Shown here: positions 52,097 through 54,092 of the stretch, piece by piece
How the letters are laid out: every line of letters starts with the position of its first letter
How positions within the stretch are numbered: the stretch's first letter is position 1
Source of the DNA: Ruminococcus sp.
Lineage (GTDB): Bacteria > Bacillota > Clostridia > Lachnospirales > Lachnospiraceae
Direction: 5' to 3'
Assembly (NCBI GenBank): GCA_020024635.1
Contig: JAHHTL010000012.1
Span: 1 to 54,092 of the forward strand
Length of the DNA: 54,092 bases
The notes under the pieces: model-generated
Database searches by the model: none
What the model saw: the letters and a program-made list of their open reading frames with translations, nothing else
Told to the model about the DNA's origin: nothing
Translations under genes and position numbers: made by a program

Positions 52097-52447
52097 CTAT
52101 CTGCTTCTGTATTTAGTCCAATCTATTGTATGTGGCAAGATTCGATTGCTGATTGTTTCTGCTTGTTTTGTATCATTTTTATTTTTATTAAAAATCTTAT
52201 CTGACTTCTGTCTATTACAAGTCCAATGAGCTAACTGTAGGTTGTCAATGTCTGATGGATGTCCACCTTTGGCTATTGGAATAATATGGTCAATACATGG
52301 AGAAAGCGGATGCGGATACTTATATGAAAAATCTACGGGCTTTCCACAAATCCCGCAGATTGTTTGAGTCGCTAATATTTTCTTTTTATTTCTTTCAAAT
52401 TGTCCTCGATGCGTTCCATTCTGATCTGGGCGATATCCTTTCGCCAT
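52097..52447 (-). CDS. Phage HNH endonuclease
   Basis: This 116-residue nuclease has two Cys pairs (CGICG and, later, CNRQK as C-terminal part) and the HNH core with CIDHIIPIAKGGHPSDIDNLQLAHWTC. In cos-type siphophages an HNH protein next to the terminase or portal helps DNA cutting during packaging. Here it is the first gene of the late block before the portal. A homing-type role cannot be excluded but I see no intron. Confidence 0.9.
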   Translation of the reverse strand: MAKGYRPDQNGTHRGQFERNKKKILATQTICGICGKPVDFSYKYPHPLSPCIDHIIPIAKGGHPSDIDNLQLAHWTCNRQKSDKIFNKNKNDTKQAETISNRILPHTIDWTKYRSR

Positions 52448-52482
52448 ACCATCATCTCCATTCTTCTGTCGCTGTGACCTAC

Positions 52483-52556
52483 TGGATCTACTGGGATTCG
52501 AACCCAGAACCTTCCGCTTATGAGGCGACTGCTCTAACCAATTGAACTATAGATCC
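52483..52556 (-). tRNA. Prophage-borne tRNA with CAU anticodon (Met or Ile2)
   Basis: The minus strand folds as a tRNA of 74 bases: a perfect 7-bp acceptor stem GGATCTA/TAGATCC with discriminator A, a D-loop with GGTTAGAGC, an anticodon loop CTCATAA with CAU anticodon (52522-52520), and a T-arm with GGGTTCGAATCCC. CCA is not encoded. CAU may be elongator Met or the Ile2 species whose C34 becomes lysidine. The 17-base spacing and lack of an initiator-type anticodon stem (no three G-C pairs) speak against initiator tRNA. It lies between the HNH gene and the cargo gene. Confidence 0.9.
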
Positions 52557-52615
52557 ACAAGCCCATTGGCTCTGAGCAGTTTTATGTCAAATACTCAGGA
52601 CATTTTTGAGCATGA

Positions 52616-52636
52616 GAAAAGCACCCCGAAGGGTGC
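52616..52636 (-). terminator. Terminator of the nuclease-like cargo gene
   Basis: The stem GCACCC/GGGTGC (52621-52626 with 52631-52636) has a short CGAA-type loop and is followed by TTTTC on the minus strand. It lies 15 bases after the stop of the cargo gene and before the tRNA. Confidence 0.75.
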
Positions 52637-52651
52637 AAATCATTCTTTTTG

Positions 52652-53854
52652 TTATAATTTTAATAATCCTATATTGTTTTCTAATAGATTGATACATTCT
52701 TCTCTTGTTTTTTTTCCATCCAAATACTCTGAAAACAAATTCAATAATGTTATAGTTTCAACTATTAAACTTCCATTTCTTTTAGCCAGTTTAATTTGTT
52801 CTTCCATAACCTCTTGTCTTTCATGAAGCGGTTTAGTTCGCTGGTGATTGATAATAAGAAGTGCAACTATATTCTCTCCATTTTCATTATGTTCATCTAA
52901 ATATTCCTGAACATGAACATCAATTTGAGAAATATTTGCTTTTTTCACATTAGGAGTAACTCCTTTTATCTCACCTATATAAATTTTATTTCCAATATTA
53001 AATCGAAAATCTTCCTTTTTATAATCAACAAACTCTGATAAATTACATCCTAACATTTCTTGTAGTATTTCAAACACAACACTTACCAACTCATCACCTG
53101 ATGTATATAAAATTGATTTGTATCTATTATTTTTGTCTAGTATTGACCCTGCATTTCTTATTTCCTGATTAGCTTCATCTATAATTTTATTGTTTTCGGA
53201 AATTGTTTGTAGTTGCTTCTCATCATCAAACATTTTTATTTCCGCCATCCACCCTGGAACATTTTTATTTTGCTTAATTAAACCAATTTCTTTTAGAAAA
53301 CTTGTAATTTTATCATATGTATCTAACTGTAAGGTAGACATTATAACGCCATTGCAATCTATTGTTGTTGGTTTTTCACTTTTTTGAGATTTTGTTAATA
53401 TATTCTTAGGTTCTTTAAAATAAAAAGAAGCTGGGATTTTTTTATCTCCTATTACGGTTTTCGTATTTTCATAAATTATATTCAATCCATCAAAACGGGC
53501 AAATAGTCTTTCCAAAGAATAGCTTTTCAAGTTTTCAATAATATTTTTTAATTCATCCCTTAATAGTAATTCCTCATCCTCCTCACAATAATTAACTTCT
53601 ATATTCTGTGGTAATAGTATAATTATTTTTGTGTCCACAGACTCTTCAATCATTACTGCCATACTTTCCCAGTCTTTAATATCTTTTACATAACATCCAT
53701 TCTCATCTGGACATTTCCAAAATTGTTCACTTGATAAATCTATAACATTGATTTCGAACTCATCTAGTGATTGTGCATCATGCAACTTATTTAATACAAC
53801 ATGTGAACCTTTTAGTTCTTCTTCTTTTCCATCAAATGTAAGTACCTGAATCAT
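52652..53854 (-). CDS. Predicted PD-(D/E)XK nuclease-type cargo protein
   Basis: From the ATG at 53854 (GGAGGG seven bases before) the protein has 400 residues. Residues 1-85 look like an alpha/beta domain; 90-200 is mixed; 205-245 is likely coiled coil. The C-terminal part (about 248-400) shows a helix GDELVSVVFEILQEML, Asp282, Glu295-Ile-Lys297 in YIGEIKG, and Gln310, the pattern of PD-(D/E)XK nucleases such as restriction enzymes. The gene stands alone between two terminators and belongs to no standard phage function. A defence or anti-defence role is inferred. Confidence 0.6.
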   Translation of the reverse strand: MIQVLTFDGKEEELKGSHVVLNKLHDAQSLDEFEINVIDLSSEQFWKCPDENGCYVKDIKDWESMAVMIEESVDTKIIILLPQNIEVNYCEEDEELLLRDELKNIIENLKSYSLERLFARFDGLNIIYENTKTVIGDKKIPASFYFKEPKNILTKSQKSEKPTTIDCNGVIMSTLQLDTYDKITSFLKEIGLIKQNKNVPGWMAEIKMFDDEKQLQTISENNKIIDEANQEIRNAGSILDKNNRYKSILYTSGDELVSVVFEILQEMLGCNLSEFVDYKKEDFRFNIGNKIYIGEIKGVTPNVKKANISQIDVHVQEYLDEHNENGENIVALLIINHQRTKPLHERQEVMEEQIKLAKRNGSLIVETITLLNLFSEYLDGKKTREECINLLENNIGLLKL

Positions 53855-53951
53855 GTATTTTCCCTCCACACAATTATTTTTGAACACTTTTTCACCTCTA
53901 TCCTATCTCTTTTTCCGACATCTTTCAACAAATCCAGCGTTCTAAATACTG

Positions 53952-53985
53952 AAAGGCACCTTCGATGTTTCGAACGTGCCTTTTT
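53952..53985. terminator. Bidirectional terminator upstream of the cargo gene
   Basis: The stem AAAGGCAC-TTCG/CGAA-GTGCCTTT (about 53952-53964 with 53971-53983) has one bulge and A and T runs on the flanks. It should end a minus-strand gene beyond the window. Bases 53986-54092 show no gene; they hold a GAGCC/GGCTC hairpin (54012-54036), a minus-strand TATAAT and a direct repeat TTCACAC, possibly a promoter region. Confidence 0.6.
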
Positions 53986-54092
53986 GCAAAATGTTCTTTA
54001 ATTGTGGGAGTGAGCCGTTGCTTTCGCCTTTGGCTCAATTATTATTATAAATGTGATTCGTGTGAATTGTGTGAAAGTTGCAATGTTTTATC

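Noticed and set aside
52097..52447. HNH gene as part of a group I intron
   Set aside because: The flanking genes are intact and no intron core or split gene is visible.
54012..54036. Hairpin GAGCC/GGCTC as a terminator
   Set aside because: No T tract follows on either strand.

Overview
The window looks like a low-GC Gram-positive, spore-forming Clostridia chromosome, most likely Lachnospiraceae. This is an inference from gene content and order, because I could run no searches. The clusters der-plsY-gpsA-spoIVA and DUF177-rpmF-plsX-acpP-rnc-smc-ftsY, pta-ackA, a clostridial RNase P RNA and AT-rich codon use all fit that group.

Layout. Positions 1-2254 hold rnpB, rnhA and an MTA/SAH-type deaminase. 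Positions 2368-6854 hold a BceRS-BceAB-type module for sensing and resisting cell-wall antibiotics. Positions 6900-8610 are an accessory patch of unrecognised small genes and gene remnants. Positions 8691-13253 carry spoIVA, gpsA, plsY and der. A divergent PRPP-synthase-like gene follows on the plus strand, then a decayed IS1182-type transposase (about 14.74-15.17 kb). Positions 15242-22692 carry the ftsY/smc/rnc/acpP/plsX/rpmF/DUF177 block. Next come ackA and pta, the divergent tmcAL, and a degV, PFL (DUF711), ACT, MBL hydrolase, coaE, polA series. A plus-strand HAD phosphatase ends the host part at 34000.

From about 34.06 kb to the end of the window is a siphovirus-type prophage whose genes all lie on the minus strand, so it reads from right to left. 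In transcription order the genes are: a nuclease-like cargo gene, a tRNA with CAU anticodon, HNH nuclease, portal, MuF-type head protein, a 66-residue protein, large terminase, scaffold, capsid, connector proteins, major tail protein, tail chaperones with a -1 frameshift site, tape measure, Dit, Tal, tail-tip proteins (one collagen-like), holin and CHAP/SH3 endolysin. The left end carries a 16-base sequence that resembles a tRNA 3' end and is the likely att copy. The integrase, lysogeny and replication regions and the other att copy should lie beyond position 54092.

The host genes cover phospholipid synthesis (plsX, acpP, plsY, gpsA), acetate metabolism (pta, ackA and the acetate-using tmcAL), DNA and RNA maintenance, protein targeting and sporulation. 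The less ordinary parts are the prophage cargo gene, the C-terminal extension of the MuF protein, the shifted terminase position, the programmed frameshift and the accessory patch beside the Bce module.
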